From Sindora glabra (taxonomy: Eukaryota > Streptophyta > Magnoliopsida > Fabales > Fabaceae), in contig CM035232.1 in assembly GCA_020226215.1 (NCBI GenBank), positions 54,340,851 to 54,404,850 of the forward strand: a DNA stretch of 64,000 nt. The letters run 5' to 3'. Each line of letters begins with the position of its first letter. Position 1 is the stretch's first letter. This document shows positions 13,261 through 26,983 of the stretch, piece by piece. The position numbers were made by a program, and so were the translations under genes. Below the pieces are notes generated by a model. That model was not told where the DNA came from and did no database searches. It saw nothing but the letters and a program-made list of their open reading frames with translations.

Positions 13261-14990
13261 AGATCCTTTGGATTAATGTTGGAACGTTTTGCTGGATGAA
13301 TCCAGGAAGGAATCTCTCCAGCCCTGGTTTTGACGTGAACGTTACATCTCAGCCTGTATGATCTTTGCTATGACATGCAAAAGTCCAATAACGAAGATAC
13401 CATGGCGAAATACTTGAATCTGTTCATATGACATTGCATTCTGAGATGATTTTTCAGGTGGACTTTTCTGTGAGTTCTTGTATGCAGTTCAAAACATTTA
13501 CGTGCATCACTTCCAGCAATATGATTTTGACAGAAAGGGTAGTTAGCAGGGTTTCCATGTATATATTAGTATCTCTGATTCAGCAAACTTATGCTGTTAA
13601 TTGTTGTATATATAGTCTCTATTTAAAGAGGAAATATTTACATGGTTTAGTGGCACCTTAAATTGTATTAATACCTCTTTTTCCCCCCTCCAGTATTGTG
13701 GATTCAAGCCCAGGATATTATTTGTGTGTGAATTCCTTCTATTCCAAATAAAAAAAAAAAATGAGAAAACGTTAATGTTTGTGATGATAGTTTAATTCTG
13801 CTCCAGGCAATGCAGGAGAAGTGGATTAAAGTTTTTTTTTTTGGAAGTAATTTTCCTTTCAAGAATCAGCATGAGTTCATGCACCTTCTATTTTGTTCTT
13901 ATATCATGAATTTTCCTTTCATAATTATTCTTGAAAGTGACACGGTTATGGTCAAATCATTGGAAAGAAAGCGACCAGTAATAACAAAATGATGTGTACT
14001 GCTAGATGCATGTTTCCCCAGCAGCTTATTTAAGAGTAATTGTACACAGGGTTTTATTTATAAAGGATTGAATATTTTTATAATTAAATTATTTTTAATG
14101 TATTGAAATTTATATTTTTTTATTTGATTTATATGCTTTAAAATTTGAGAAAAAAATAATGTAATAGTCAAAATACTCAACCTCCTAAGAAATTGAATTT
14201 TTCATAGAATTACCTTTTAATTCACATCTTTTCATACCAATTATAAGCATACAAACATAATTTTTTCCAGAAAATAAAGTGGGAGGGAGCTGAAAGTCTT
14301 GCATTTAACATTTCATTCTGGGAAGTTGTAATTGCCATGATTCAAGTAGCCGCTATTCACCATGCAAGTAGGCAATTCCAAACTCTTATATTTTGGTACG
14401 TTATGAAAATATAAAAAAATTATATTTGATAGGCATTGTAGAATAGAAATATCCATTTGTTATGGATTGATTATTTTATTAAATAATGAATTTTTTATTT
14501 CATAGTAAGAGCGATTGAATTGGCTATTTCATTCCTTATGTAATGGTCTTTTTATACTCATATATTTCAATATTATCCTTTTATTAATAAATAATAAAAT
14601 AATATTGGTTTTTCAATATTTTTACTATAAAAATATTTTGATAATTATAATTTTAATAATAAAATTTAAAATAGGATACTTTTATGTTACTTATAAAAAA
14701 TGATTTAATATAAAAATAAAAATTATTAGATTACAAATTTTATTCTTTTGCTATAGAAAATTTTTTGGTTATTATGAATATAAAATTTAAAATTTAAAAT
14801 ATGACAATTTGTAATATTGATCTATGTAAATTATATAATAAAATATTCAATCTAGATTATTAAACTAAATAGATTTTTACTATTTTTATAACAAGGATAT
14901 TATTTTTATCAACTATTTTTCCATTTCATTTTTACATTACTTTGATGTAATAAACATAAAAATGGAATGAAATGTCTGAGCCACTCTTGA
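13261..14990. other. 3' flank of the small gene and AT-rich intergenic DNA
   Basis: The 3' untranslated region probably extends a few hundred bases. An AATAAA occurs at about 13,747 at the start of an A-run and could be the poly(A) signal. From about 14,050 the sequence becomes strongly AT-rich with no supported gene. Confidence 0.4.
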
Positions 14991-15370
14991 CTATACTGGA
15001 ATAAATTCAAGCAATATTATGGAAACAAAAAATGAATCAATTATAAACAAATGGAATCAACTCTTAACAAGTCTTACAATCTTGGAATCAATTCATCACA
15101 CACACAAATGATACTAGAAGAAATAAAGGAACAAGAAAGAGATAAAAATCCTGACTAAGAAGCACTATACACTTTATTTTTCAAAAGCTTCTATTGTACT
15201 CTATTTTACGCATTCATTTGCTTTCTCATTCATCATTAACCATATTACACTTTATATACACACGTAAAGCACAACATGCTTTTATACTATTATAAGCTAA
15301 TAGCTAATCAACTCAAACTAATTAACTAACTAATAAACTCCTTTGTACGATCTGAATTGTTACAACAACA
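14991..15370 (-). repeat. Left (3') LTR of the copia element
   Basis: The segment from about AATTCAAGC through the CACTTTATTTTTCAAA core, the CATTCATTTGCTTTCTCATT-like stretch and CTAATTAACTAA aligns along its length with 19,420-19,785. Shared blocks include TTCATCACACACA and AAGAAAGAGATAAAAAT. Confidence 0.8.
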
Positions 15371-15479
15371 TGCTTTTCTTAATTCAAATTCTTCATTAAT
15401 GTTACATTCATCATATCTATCAACTTTTTAAAAATTTTAAACTTTAAAGGGTTGGTTACAATGCTAGTAATTTACTTTT

Positions 15480-18400
15480 TTATCTTACAATACACAAGTT
15501 CAAATCTTCCTTTACTCATCTAATCCCTTAAAAAGTAGAATTTGATTTCAATGTGCTTGCTTTTTCCATGTGCTATTGGATTTTTGGCCAAATTTATTGC
15601 TAATACATTGTTTATTACTAACTCCAAAATTTTTTTATTATTATTTTCATGTGCATTTTTTTCTAGCAAATTCCCTAACCATATAGCTTGATAGACACCA
15701 TTACAAGCTATAATGTATTTTTCTGCATAGGAAGATAAGGTCATAATGGATTGCTTTATCAAGCTCTAAGAACAAATAGCATTTCTAAGCTTAAATAGAT
15801 AGCCTGAGGTGCTCTTCTTATTATTGTTATCTTTTCACTAATCAACATTAGAAAACTCTACAAATCTTTTGTTTACACAACTTTGGTTATTTGGAAATAA
15901 CAAGCCATAACTATAAGTTCCTTTAATGTATCTTAAGATACTTTTAGCAACTAAACAATAAGGATGTTGAGGCTTTTCCGTATACCTATTTATTAAGCTA
16001 CCTCCATAAGTAATATCACATTTAGTGTTGCATAAATACCTCAAGCATCTTATAATTTGTTTGAAATATGTAAAAGTAATTGTTTTTGTCTTTTTTTTCT
16101 TTGGTCAACCTCAAGCTTCTCTTAACTAGGACTTAACAAGAATTGCATTGCATTGTATTGAACCTCCTTAGGATGTTGTTAAATATTAGGTTTAATGCAT
16201 AAAGACTTCTTTGCTAGTTTATTCAAATTTTATCCTTAAAAAGTAAGATGCAACCTCATGTTAGACATTACAAACTCATTTTTCATACTTTACTTAAAAG
16301 TTTCAATTTCTCTCTTATTATTTCTAGATAACAATAAATTATCAATATATAAGCATATAACTAGAATGGTTCTATGCCTTTTAACTCTCACATACAAGTA
16401 ATGCTCATGATACATTTTTCAAAATTCTATTCCAAGAAGAATGAAACAATCATTTTATCCCATGCTCTTAGTACTTGTTTGAGCTTATATCAAGCTTTCT
16501 TCAATTTATACACTTTCTCTTTGTTGCATTTTACATAAAATCCAGTAGTTTAACTTACAAAAACCTCTGCAAGTAGAAGCCTATTCAGAAATGCAAAATT
16601 TCATCTAGCTAATGCATTTTCCATCCTTTAAATGTTACATTGGCTACCATTAGTCTCATTATCTCAACTCTAGCCACTTATGAGAAAACATTAAGATAAT
16701 CTACCCCTAGTTATGTAGAAAGCCTTTTGCCATTAGTTTAGTCTTGCACTTGTCTATCTTCTCATTTGGTTTAATTTTTGTTTTATAAACCTATTTCATA
16801 TTAATAGGTCTCTTGTCTTTAGGTAATTCCACCGGTTCCTAGGTTTCATTTTTCTTAATAACTTTCAATTCTTCCTTTATGGCTTCAACCTATAGTTTTA
16901 TTTGGATTGCAATTTCAACCTTGACAACTTTAGCTTCTATGAATATAGCAAGGTGTTTGAAATTATCTTCTTCATAAAAAAAAGAAAGCCTTGAATAACT
17001 TAAAGATATTAAATATACTTAAAGGTTTTCTTGCTCTTTAAGGTATGACATATTGTCTTGATAGCTTTTCTCAATTTCTCTAATCTACTGATAAAGCATT
17101 TGAGTTATTTTCATCAAATATCAAAAGCATTTCACTTCTTTATTTTGTTTTAGCTTCTAAACTCTAATCCCAGTTAGTTATTTCATCAATTTATATATCT
17201 TTATTTATGTTTGCTCTTTGGTTAGTCAGACTTATCATTTTGTACATGCTAGTAGAATGATAGCTTACTAGAATTCCTCTTTTACTGCTATTATGAAGCT
17301 TTTTCCTCGTCTTTTCTAATATATGAACATAACATAATAACCCAAAGATCCTTAAATGACCTACATTTGGTTTTTTTGTGTATCTCTGCTTCTTTGAGAG
17401 CTTTATTTGCTAGCCTTTTTATGAGGCATCTATTAAGGATGTAGAGAACATATGATACAACTTCACTCTAAAAGTAATTAGGTATACTTTTGTTTTTAAG
17501 CATACTCGTAGCCATATTTAGAATAGTTTTATTTCTCCTCTCAATTACTTTATTGTGTTAAGGAGTATAAAGGACAATGACTTCATGAATAATGCCCTCA
17601 ACTTCATAACATTCTTTAAAACCCTCACAATTGTATTTACCCCCTCCATCAATTCTTAATATCTTCAATGCATTGCCACTTTGGTTTTTAACCTCATGCT
17701 TGAATACTTTAAACATTCTAAGAGCCTTGATTTTTGGTTTATGAGATAAATCCAGATATATGATGAAATAGTTATTCCTACTAAGGGACTTTATATTGAT
17801 AGGTTTGAATGCACCAACTCTAATTGTTTTATTGTCTTATAAGAAATTTACTTACAAAGCTTCTCTTATGTTGTTTGCCTAGCATGCAGCTTCACAAAGC
17901 CTATTTAACATCTATATAATAGGCAAAGCATGCACCATTTTGCTTATTTAAGTTAGAATTCTAGAGTTTAAATGGACAAATTTGAGATGCCATATCCAAT
18001 TGCCATCTTTAATGGTTGCTTGAAGACACTGATAAGTTCCATTATGAATTTAATAAATGACCTTTCATTATTTTTTTTCCCTTTACATATACCATAATTA
18101 AGTGTCCATGCTTCAAACTCGTTGAATACCCTTTCTCAAGTAACTATCCTAGATTTAGTAGATTTTTCTTCATGGTAGACACATATGAAACATTTGTTAT
18201 ACTAACATAACTTTCATCTTTTTGCCAAATCAAAATGTTTCCTTTACCTTTAACAATAACTTATCATTGTTTGCAAATTTCACTTTAAAGGTTTTTGTGC
18301 TATTTACTTTAGAGAACAAGTCCTTTTTCCCAGTTATGTGATTTGAACATCCAAAACTTAAGGACTAAGTGTTTTACTTTAATTCATCAATACCTGAAAT

Positions 18401-19330
18401 GACTATTAACAACAAGTGATCATCATCCTCATCTTCTTGGATAAATCAAGCTATAGTTTTTCTGGATTTGCATTCATTAGCAAAGTGAACAAACTTCTAA
18501 CATTCATAGCACTAAATATATGCTTTATTGAATCTTCTTGTTTTATCCATTTTTCTTATATTAGAATTTGCCTATCTTCTCTTAAATTGTTATTCTTCAT
18601 CAAAGTTTTCTTTCTCTTCTTAATTATCAAAGTTCTTGTTTGTATGTCCTCCCCTTGAAGATTGGTTACAACCTTTGCCTTTGCCTCTACCTTGATTTTA
18701 AAACTTCTTTCTTTTCATACTCCTTCATTGTTTGTTATTATGTATGGTTGAAATGCTTGTTCAATTGGCTTGACTTCATTTTGCTCATTCAACCTTCACT
18801 CATGTGCCTTTAATGTCCATTAAAGATCATTAATTGACATGTTGCTCAAATCTTTAGATTTTTTTTATAGCAACCATTATATAATCAAACAACATAGTTC
18901 AAGTTCTCGAGATCTTCTTGATAAAAGTCAAATATCATATTTATTACCATTATCTTTCATTTGATTTATCAAAGTTTACACCTTAATGAAATATTCATTA
19001 ATGGATTTCTTAACATCCATTTGTAATAATTCAAACTACATTTACAAAGTGTACAATCTCACTTTCTTTGTTTTATTAACACCTTTATAGCAACCTTCAA
19101 GAATATTCCATGCTTACTTGGCTGATGTTACACCATTGATCTTCTCAAATATAGAACTACTCACACTTTGAGGCAATAGATACAAAGCTTTTAGATCTTC
19201 CTTGTTATCTATAAGGTAACACTTCTTCTAGGCATCAACAACATTAGCCTTAATCTTTGGGAAACCTTTCTTGATAATCTCCAGTAATTCTTGACACTTA
19301 AGTATCACCTTCGTCTTCATACTTTACTTA
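15480..19330 (-). pseudogene. Broken copia gag-pol region
   Basis: Minus-strand conceptual pieces, from 5' to 3'. At about 18,690-18,420 there is a gag CCHC-knuckle relic (CYEC...HFANEC-like, partly mutated) followed by KTIA. At about 17,750-17,450 there is integrase text (YTP..N.VIERRNKTI). At about 16,800-16,640 there is the start of reverse transcriptase (VYKTKI.PNEKIDK). At about 16,385-16,335 there is the catalytic YxDD-like motif, here LYIDNLL. At 16,044-15,838 comes the end of reverse transcriptase (SLINRYTEKPQHPYCLVAKS, then ILRYIKGT). At 15,762-15,520 comes RNase H (EKYIIACNGVYQAIWLGNLL). The second Asp of the active site reads Asn here. No intact polyprotein frame remains. Confidence 0.8.
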
Positions 19331-19403
19331 TCAAAATTTTTTCCATTAAAGATTAAAAAAGAAGCATGGAATGAGTTAGTTGAATTTGTCATGATTAAAC
19401 CTA

Positions 19404-19417
19404 ACTTTTGATACTAA
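19404..19417 (-). other. Primer-binding-site relic (initiator tRNA-Met type)
   Basis: Just inside the right LTR the plus strand reads CTTTTGATACTAAC. Its complement resembles TGGTATCAGAG, the usual copia site complementary to initiator tRNA-Met, with substitutions. It orients the element on the minus strand. Confidence 0.6.
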
Positions 19418-19419
19418 CT

Positions 19420-19785
19420 ATTAGAATCGATTCAAGCTATAATATGTAAGCAAAGAATGAATTAATAAAAGCAAATGGAATCGACTCTTAATACATCTCA
19501 CAATTTTGGAGTTGATTCATCACACACAAAAAATAATGCTAGAAATAATAAAAAAAGGAAGAAGAAAGAGATAAAAATTTGAACCAAAAGCCATTCTACA
19601 CTTTATTTTTCAAATGCTTCTGCCTTACTCTATTTTATGCATTCACTTGCTGTCTCATTCATCATACATCATATTACACTTTATAAATATACATAAAGCA
19701 TAGCATGCTTTAACACTATTATAAGTTGATAGCTAACTAATTAACAAACCCCTTTGTATAATTTGAATTAAATAATTATAAAATG
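19420..19785 (-). repeat. Right (5') LTR of the copia element
   Basis: Diverged copy of 14,991-15,370. It begins after the primer-binding-site relic with TAGAATCGATTCAAGC and ends near the GAATT stretch at about 19,770-19,785. Confidence 0.8.
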
Positions 19786-21626
19786 ATTATTTTATTTTAT
19801 TGTATTTTATTTCCCTTTCCCATTTTTGTTTACATTCAATTCTGTCATACCAAATATAACACTATGTTATGTTTGGATAAAATAGGAATAGGAATGGAGT
19901 AACATGAAATAACTATTTTATAATTATATCTTATATAATTAGAAATGGAAAGAATACTTTATTTTAAAGAACCAAAGACCTAAAGCTATAAAGTTTTTAT
20001 CCATAATCTTAGGCCTAAAATGATTTGATCCATTTATCTTATAAAGTCCAAATTCTTTGGTCCATTTCACCTTTATTGTTTAAATGAATATTTTATAAAA
20101 GATTTTAATGATCACTTCCTCTAGAAGTTCTAAACTTTGCAACAAAAATATAAGGAAAAAGATAAATTTTACTTTTGTTAGAAAAGTTTAATGTTTGAAT
20201 TGTTTAAGGTTTTCTCATTAGTGAGATGAATCTTATGAAGCACAAAAGTAAAAGGTAATGTAACAACACTATAACGTCTAATTTATTTCACTTTTTTGTA
20301 TGCTACTTTTCTCTATAGATGCTTTGATTCTTTGAAACATGTGATAGATATAGAATGGCCTCTAACAAATTCCTATATTGCTTGGACTTAAAGAGTAGTA
20401 TCTATTTTACCATGCTGGATTTCAAAGCTTCATTCAAACAAGCTGATTAGAGCTAAATTTTGAATTGTCAAACATTAACTTCCCCCTTTAAGGTAGCAAT
20501 TCGTCTCTAATGATTAGGAGCTTCCACTACTATAAAAGAAGAACAAGCTTTCATTGTTGAGCACTTAAGAGACATGAAAAATGATTTATCTTTGTGTTCA
20601 CATATTTTCCTACTATCTTTGTGTTAAAATTTATATATCCACACCTGGAAATGTGTTATTGAGTTATATTCTTTTAGCATTTGTGCTTATGTTTTTCAAA
20701 TTCTAGCTAGAGATCGAAAGAAATAGGATATTCTTTCTTATAGAAATCTTGTAATTTTGGTGATTGTTAAATTGAAATCCTAGTTGGAATTGAAAGAATG
20801 AGGGAGTCTTTCTTAAGAAAATCTTATAAAGTTAGGTAGAATTTGGCTTGGTTCTTGTGAGAAGAACAAGTATGAAAGTGTAAAAAGGTTGGTTGAAAGA
20901 GATAGGTTGTAATTCTCTTCAATAACCAGTGGATACCTTAAGTTACAACAAGTAATTTAAGAAGATAGGAGTAAACGCAAGGTGAATTTCCCTTACATAA
21001 TTAAACCTCTATAAAAAATTGGTGATGTCTTTCTATCCTTATGTCTTTACTTGCGGTAGATTTACTTTCCTTACTAAGTTATTTTTGAGCTTAATATTGC
21101 ATTTCCTAATAGAATAGTTTCTATTTGCTCTTTAGTAATCTACTTGCTCTTCTAGGAATATATTATTTAAAACCTTTCTATTTAACTTAGAATAGTTTCA
21201 AAAACTAGCACATTTATATATCCTAAGTTGGGCTATTATATACTCACTATTTATTTGAAAAATAGCTTTTGGTGTTTGCTTGAAGAGAATCTACATACTC
21301 TTTTGGAGAAAAAAAAAACTATTTTTGAAATTACATGTTATTTTAAAAAAAAAAGGTTTTATTGGCCAAAATATATTTTTGAAAAATCCATTAAGAGTCA
21401 AATCACTCCCTCTTGGCCTCCAAGGTCTATCATATTCTTTTTTTATATTTGATACATCAAAATAATGTAAGAAGAAATGAAATAGAAAACATAATTAATG
21501 ATAATAATATTCTTCTTTCAAAAATAATAAATATTTATTCAATTTAATAATCTCAATTGGATATTATATTAGATAATTCAATATAATGAAAACATATAAT
21601 ATGACGAATAGTGAATTCTCGTATTT
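19786..21626. other. AT-rich region, no gene; contains a probable LTR relic
   Basis: No gene is supported. The short frames at 21,228-21,465 lack any recognisable feature. The part from about 20,440 to 21,200 is listed separately as a possible solo LTR. Confidence 0.5.
20440..21200 (+). repeat. Possible solo LTR of another copia family
   Basis: A TATAAAAG box at about 20,532 is followed several hundred bases later by CCAGTGGATACCTTAAGTTA, then AGGAGTAAACGCAAGGTGAA and CCTCTATAAAAAATT. I associate this series with the 3' part of Tork/SIRE-type copia LTRs. No internal domain or partner LTR is seen. Ends are approximate. Confidence 0.4.
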
Positions 21627-21635
21627 TAAATTTTA
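21627..21635. repeat. Left 9-bp target duplication of the outer element
   Basis: TAAATTTTA, repeated exactly at 28,140-28,148. Confidence 0.75.
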
Positions 21636-22109
21636 GGCTGAATTTCACTTTTAATTCTCTTAACATTAAAATTAGATGAATTTGATCTTCTAAAAATAAA
21701 AAAAAATTATCCCCATAATATTGAAATTGGGTCAATTTTGATCCGTTTCGTTAAATTGAGGATAGGATCTGCTATGCTGGCTAACGAACAGCCAATATGG
21801 CAGACCCATCATCCAGCCAACATGGGTCCATTGATTTTATCATCACATATTAAATCCTCAAATCCATCATGAAACAAATTTGTCACCACTAATGGCACCC
21901 ACAACTTCCCGGAGGAGAGACTCACTGTCCTCATTTTCCTCCAAAGTAGGGCCCCACAATTAAACGGCAGCAATACTTGAGCAATAAGAATTCCGAGTCA
22001 CAACTCACAAGTCATGACAGCCAATACGAAGCTAAAGATAGTATTCTGTAATTTGAAAAACCAATGCATATAAACTGAAGATAAAGCTTCTCTTGGCCTA
22101 CAGTCTTTG

Positions 22110-23160
22110 CCGTCAATCTTCGCTGGAGATTCACCGAAGGAAAATAAATCCGAAACTTCGCAATCTCGTAGAGCATGTATTGTTGCCGAACCAGTTTCAA
22201 CCGGTTGTGCTGTGATATTTTTGCATTTTCTTGCTGATTCTATATATATTCAGACTCATGAGCATTTATTCTTCTTGATAAACTGATGCAACAAAAGCAC
22301 CATTTATTCTGTTCCTTTATTCGAAACATAACTGCGTCTCTTTAGCAATGTTGAATGGGATTGAAAAAATGGAAATGAATTTGTAATGCTCTGCCATATG
22401 AACAAACCTTTTGCAAGACGGCTTCTGTCACTTAATTTGGAAAGGAAATTATCTATTTTTAATGGGTACAAATGTTCGGTTGCACAAGAACAGTTTCCCT
22501 CCAAGTCTTGTATTTGATTTTCACTTTCAAGCTATGTTTTCTGTGAAATGAATTCAGAGAAGGGAACAAATTGAATTCTGAACACACAAGCTTCCACAGG
22601 TAATTGTCAAAACAATTGAAAACCACAGTAAGTAAACTAATCAGTGCCTTTAGCCTTGAATTGGCTTTTCAAATTTTGAACAGAGAAATGGCCAAAGATC
22701 GAAGAAAAGGACAGAGGTTTAGGTTGGCAAAGAACCTGAGTCCTTCAAAGCTTGCTAAAAAAGATCAACTTTTATGACTTCAAAATAGAGGAAATTAGGA
22801 AACTTTTAACAAATAACTTCAAAATGAGTAAAAGGAAGTCTTCACCTTTCTTCCTTTTCACCTTATTCTACCTGTAAATTAACAAAACACAATCGATTAA
22901 CCAAAACCCAGAAGAGGAAAATCTGCTTTCAATTGCCAATTTTCCCGAAAGCACAAGAAGAAAGCAACCTAAGAAGAAACTAGATCCCAGTGAAAAGCAA
23001 ACTAAATTGAAATCGAATTGGAGAAATGCAACCCAAGAAGAACCAGACCCCAGTGAAAAATTGAAAATTTTCTGTACAACACGAAACCAAAACTTACACT
23101 GGTTCTAAAGCATTGTTAGATTTACTCTCCTCTGGTGAATCTCCAGTGAAGATTGATGGT
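22110..23160. repeat. Inverted pair of a short coding-like segment
   Basis: The 27 bases at 22,110-22,136 are matched in reverse complement at about 23,134-23,160, with about 3 mismatches. The shared core is TGGAGATTCACC. The DNA between has higher GC and transcript-like sections, with a minus-strand frame at 22,012-22,200. I do not recognise a gene. It may be filler captured by the outer element. Confidence 0.45.
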
Positions 23161-23433
23161 GAACACTATAGAACAAATGGTTTTTTTTTTTTTTTAGAAA
23201 AATACATATAACTCCTCTAAACTTTCCATCACTGTCACATCTAATACATAAACTTTTTATTGTAACGGCCTCTGAAGTTTTGAATAAACTGAAACACAGT
23301 TAATGGGTTGTTAATTTTAATGGCCCTAGACCACGTGCTCCTCCCGGGAAGGCTTGCCTCCTTTTATTCTAGTATGTGCAATCCTAAACAGCAAGCAAAA
23401 ACACAGAGCATCGAAAATCAACAATTCTAGGTC

Positions 23434-23757
23434 TTGAAGATTGCTGAAAAATGGAAGGGGCAGTATCTCAATCTTGGAGCACTTCTAGCGCAGGTCCAGG
23501 TCAAAGAATATCAGTGTGTTTGTGTCAACATAATGTTAGGACTTTCAAGAAAGAAGTTCACCAGAATAGTAAACTTATGCAGTACTCGTATAAATGATGT
23601 ACTCATGCAAACTTCTTCAATGCAAACTAATTTCCATGACCAATGCAAACATCTCCACGACATGTGGAGAATGGGACAAATACAAAAGAGGCAAAAAGCA
23701 TGCTATTGGAGAAAATTTCCAGTGCGATCAACTGGCTAAAGTTCTAAGTTGCACATG
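23434..23757 (+). other. Possible captured gene fragment, unrecognised
   Basis: Transcript-like composition inside the middle element. One frame at 23,434-23,739 is open for 101 codons, starting MKIAEKWKGQYLNLG. Another frame near 23,650-23,757 reads CGEWDKYKRGKKHAIGENF, then CDQLAKVLSCTCN. The second looks protein-like (regular Cys and charged residues), suggesting a frameshifted host gene piece. I cannot assign a family. Confidence 0.3.
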
Positions 23758-26534
23758 CAATGGTCAGTTTTGATCTATTTGAATTTCACTAGATGTTAAT
23801 TTTACCTTGGCTTTTGATGTGCATAGTGATAGTTTCGGGAAAAAGTAGTAACTTTCTGGAAAGATGAGTTTAAATTGTTTGCATAAGTTTGGTTAGACGT
23901 TGCAGATTCCATGGGGCATGTAGCGATTGTTATTGTCATTGCTAATATGTGAACATTTCCAAATAATTAGTTGAAGGATTTGTGGGTGCTGTAAGAGGTG
24001 CGGTTGTTGCTGCTAGGACATGAAGTTGGACGCAATTGGGATGGCTGGTCTGGTTTCCGTCTGTAGTGCTGTAGCTGACTACTTTAGAACATTTTCATTG
24101 TTGGCATTATGATAAATACATTATGCAGCAAGTGTTAACATTTAATTTGCCTCAATATCTTTTGTTTTCTCTTTCACTTCTGCAAGGACATTATATTGAA
24201 AACGGAAGTTTTACGTTATCTTTTTGTTGTGAAAAAAGTAAACGATAAAGCTCTGCTGTTAGTAGTATTCAGGTTATTGAACCTAAAATAATTTGATCTT
24301 GATTACATTGAACCTGTTGTTAGCAAGCCTTCACATGAGGAGCACCACGGAGTCTAGGACCGTTAAAATTGACAGCCTACTGATAGTTTAAATTTGGGAA
24401 AAATACACAAAACACCCTTTGGATGAATGTCAAATTTGATACAAAAAATTTGAAACCCTACAAATTACCCCCTCCAAGTTTGGACCAAAATGAAATTGTT
24501 AGGCCTCTGTTGAAGTAACGGCAGAGACCAGGTGATGACTTACTATTTTTTAGCAGTCAGCAGACAGCTACTGATTGGTAATCCGTTGCTGGTCAGCAGA
24601 GCAGACATGGTCTTCTCCGATACAAGTGGAACAGACCTCCCGTTTCGTTGGATTCTTACTCTTGACCCAATTTCTCGCTGATGTTTCTCACATCAATTCA
24701 CTTATAAGCATCCAGAAAGCACTTGATGAAATTGAAACCCAACCTTGGCTCGACCCTTTGCCCCCTTCTTTCTTCGATTTTTCTCCTCCAAATGCCCACT
24801 AGGAATCTCTGAACCTTTACCAACGTAATAGCCAAGCTCCTCTGTCAAATATCTCGAATTTAGAGACTTCATCTGTTTTAGATGGGTTGCAAGTGAAAAC
24901 TGAGGAATGCCAAATGGGGAGTGTTGATTATAATTGTACATACAATCAATAGTTCGCTCCTCACAGTTACAGTGGGCCTGATAATGTATAGAAGTGGATG
25001 CAAAGGAGCAACTCTTTCGATGGAAAACCTGCCTTTCTCTTTCAACCTCCTTCTGTCATGGGTTCCAGAAATTTTCAGAGCCAGGCCTTTAGCTCTCCTA
25101 AAAACACTTCCTTCACTCGGCAAATGAGGAGAGTTTGCAGTACTAGCGATTTGCAGGTTAGAATTAGTATAATTAATTCTTTTCTTGTCCCTGTTTTCCA
25201 GTTTCAAGTTCATTTGATTGAAATTTGGTTCTTTCACATGTAAGAACTTGAAAGGAATAGCAACGTCCCAATACGAAGGCCCATTCTTGGAGGACATAAA
25301 CTTCAAAGTAAGGCATTACAGTGCAGAAGAGAGAAAGGAAAGGATTTCTAAATACACAGCCAAAAGAAGCCAGAGCAACTTCAACAAGACTATCAAGGTA
25401 AAGCAAATTTTTATTTAGGGTTTGTTTGACTAGAGGTGTAAATAGAGAGGGAAGAAATTGGAAGTGAAAGGAAATGGAGGAGAAAGTAAATGGGGTGAAA
25501 GGATTTTTATTTGTTTGTTTGGAATTGGTTAAAATAGGAGGGAAAGTAAATGAGAGTGAAATTGATTTTATTTGTTTGGAATGAGAGAAAATTAAGAGGG
25601 AAGGAAATGAGATTGCAAAAAATTATCATATTATCCTTATTTAATAGAATTATATATGTTTGATGATAATAATTTTATTTAATAATTTAAAATTACTTTT
25701 AATTTATTTAATTATTGATGATATTAGTCAGTAATTGATTATATATATTTTTTATTAAAATTAATATATTTTTTAAAATAAGAATGATATATTTTAATAT
25801 ATTATTTTATTTCACCGAGTTTTTCTAGGTAATTTCATAATCCATTTTGGAATATTTAATTAAAATTAAAATTATATATATTTAATTTAATTTTTATTGA
25901 TTATACAATATAAAATTATTTATAAAAAGATTGAAGGGATATGTTTAAAAAGTTAAAATAAGAAAAATTACATAATTTAATAAAAATGATAATTTAACTT
26001 GATGGTAGATATTAATTTTAAATTTTATATAATTTAAGTTTACATAATTTTATAATTTATTTTGAAATATTTAATTAAAATTATAAATATAATAATTTAA
26101 TTTTTATTAATTAAATAATACAATATATTAATTAATTAATTTCATTAGACTTTTGTCTAAGAAGTTAAAATAAAAAAGTTACATAATTTAATAAAAATGA
26201 TAAATTAAATTGAAGATAAGTATTAATTCTAAATTTTTATATAATTTAAGGGAGGAAATTTCACATTCTCAAAATTATAGGGGTAAAAATTCAATTATTC
26301 AATGTTGAAGGGATTATTTTACATTTTTTTGGTAAATTTTTATAAATTCTTACGTTCTTCTTTGTTCTTGTGTTCTTCAATTTACTTACTAAAAAGAAAG
26401 AAAAAGGAATTAACTGGTTTCCTTTGGTTTACAAATGTATCTCCTTGTGGTTTATTTAGCGTTGTTCTCTTCATTTTGTGATTAGTTCACTCTTTTCTGC
26501 TTTTTATATCTTATCTTCCTCAAGCTCTGATCAG

Positions 26535-26880
26535 ATTAACTCAAACTCGGTTCTGGTGGCCCTTTTGGATTCACATTACACAAAACTTGCCGAGCTTGTC
26601 GAGAAGGCCATGCTCTTGTAGACTCTTGAAGAAACTATCGGCAGTCATAACATCACCATTTTCGCCCCTTGAAACGAAGCTCTCGAACACGATCTCGACC
26701 CCGAGTTCAAGCCTTTCATTCTAAAGCCCCGCAATCTTTAGTCTCTGCAAACTTTGCTCATGTTCCATATCATCCCTACCCGTATTGGATCGGAACACTT
26801 ATCCGGTAAACCCGAGTCGACTCGCCATAGGACTCTCTCCAACGATTATCTCCATCTCGCAAAAATTAGGACTAATAATC
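26535..26880 (+). pseudogene. Fasciclin-like arabinogalactan protein exon fragment
   Basis: The frame begins after CTGATCAG, an acceptor-like site, with INSNSVLVALLDSHYTKLAE. It continues through SHNITIFAP, NEALEHDLDPEFKPF, LQTLLMFHIIPTRIGS and STRHRTLSNDYLHLA. This is the N-terminal part of a fasciclin (FAS1) domain as in the FLA15-18 group of plant cell-surface proteins. Three in-frame stops interrupt it, at LL*TLEE, AP*NEAL and NL*SLQ. The first two fit CAG to TAG and CGA to TGA. The signal peptide and the rest of the protein are absent, so it is a captured, dead fragment. Confidence 0.8.
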
Positions 26881-26951
26881 CGGACACCTTGCCAACAAAA
26901 GCTAGCAATGACACAACAATCTTCAAATAACAAGAAGGAAAACACACATAC

Positions 26952-26983
26952 CTGCTCGAAGGTTTGTAAGCAGCGGCCGACAT
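26952..26983 (-). pseudogene. Captured first coding exon (unidentified gene), minus strand
   Basis: On the minus strand, ATG at 26,983 opens MSAAAYKPSSR and ends at a good donor, AGCAG|GTATGT, just before 26,951. About 100 bases upstream have leader-like, GC-richer composition. A start codon followed by a short frame and a strong donor suggests the first exon of a host gene carried by the insert. Eleven residues are too few to name it. Confidence 0.4.

Larger units (their letters stand above)
14991..19785 (-). mobile_element. Decayed Ty1/copia LTR retrotransposon
   Basis: The element reads on the minus strand. It has two similar LTRs, a primer-binding-site-like sequence next to the right (5') LTR, and, in minus-strand order, gag zinc knuckle, integrase, reverse transcriptase and RNase H remnants. 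Integrase before reverse transcriptase is the Ty1/copia order. Frames are broken throughout by stops and indels, and the LTRs differ at many positions, so it is an old non-functional copy. Ends are approximate to about 10 bases. No clear target duplication was found. Confidence 0.85.

Noticed and set aside
22304..22504. Minus-strand 66-codon frame in the outer nested element
   Set aside because: No motif recognised and no splice context; probably chance in transcript-like filler.
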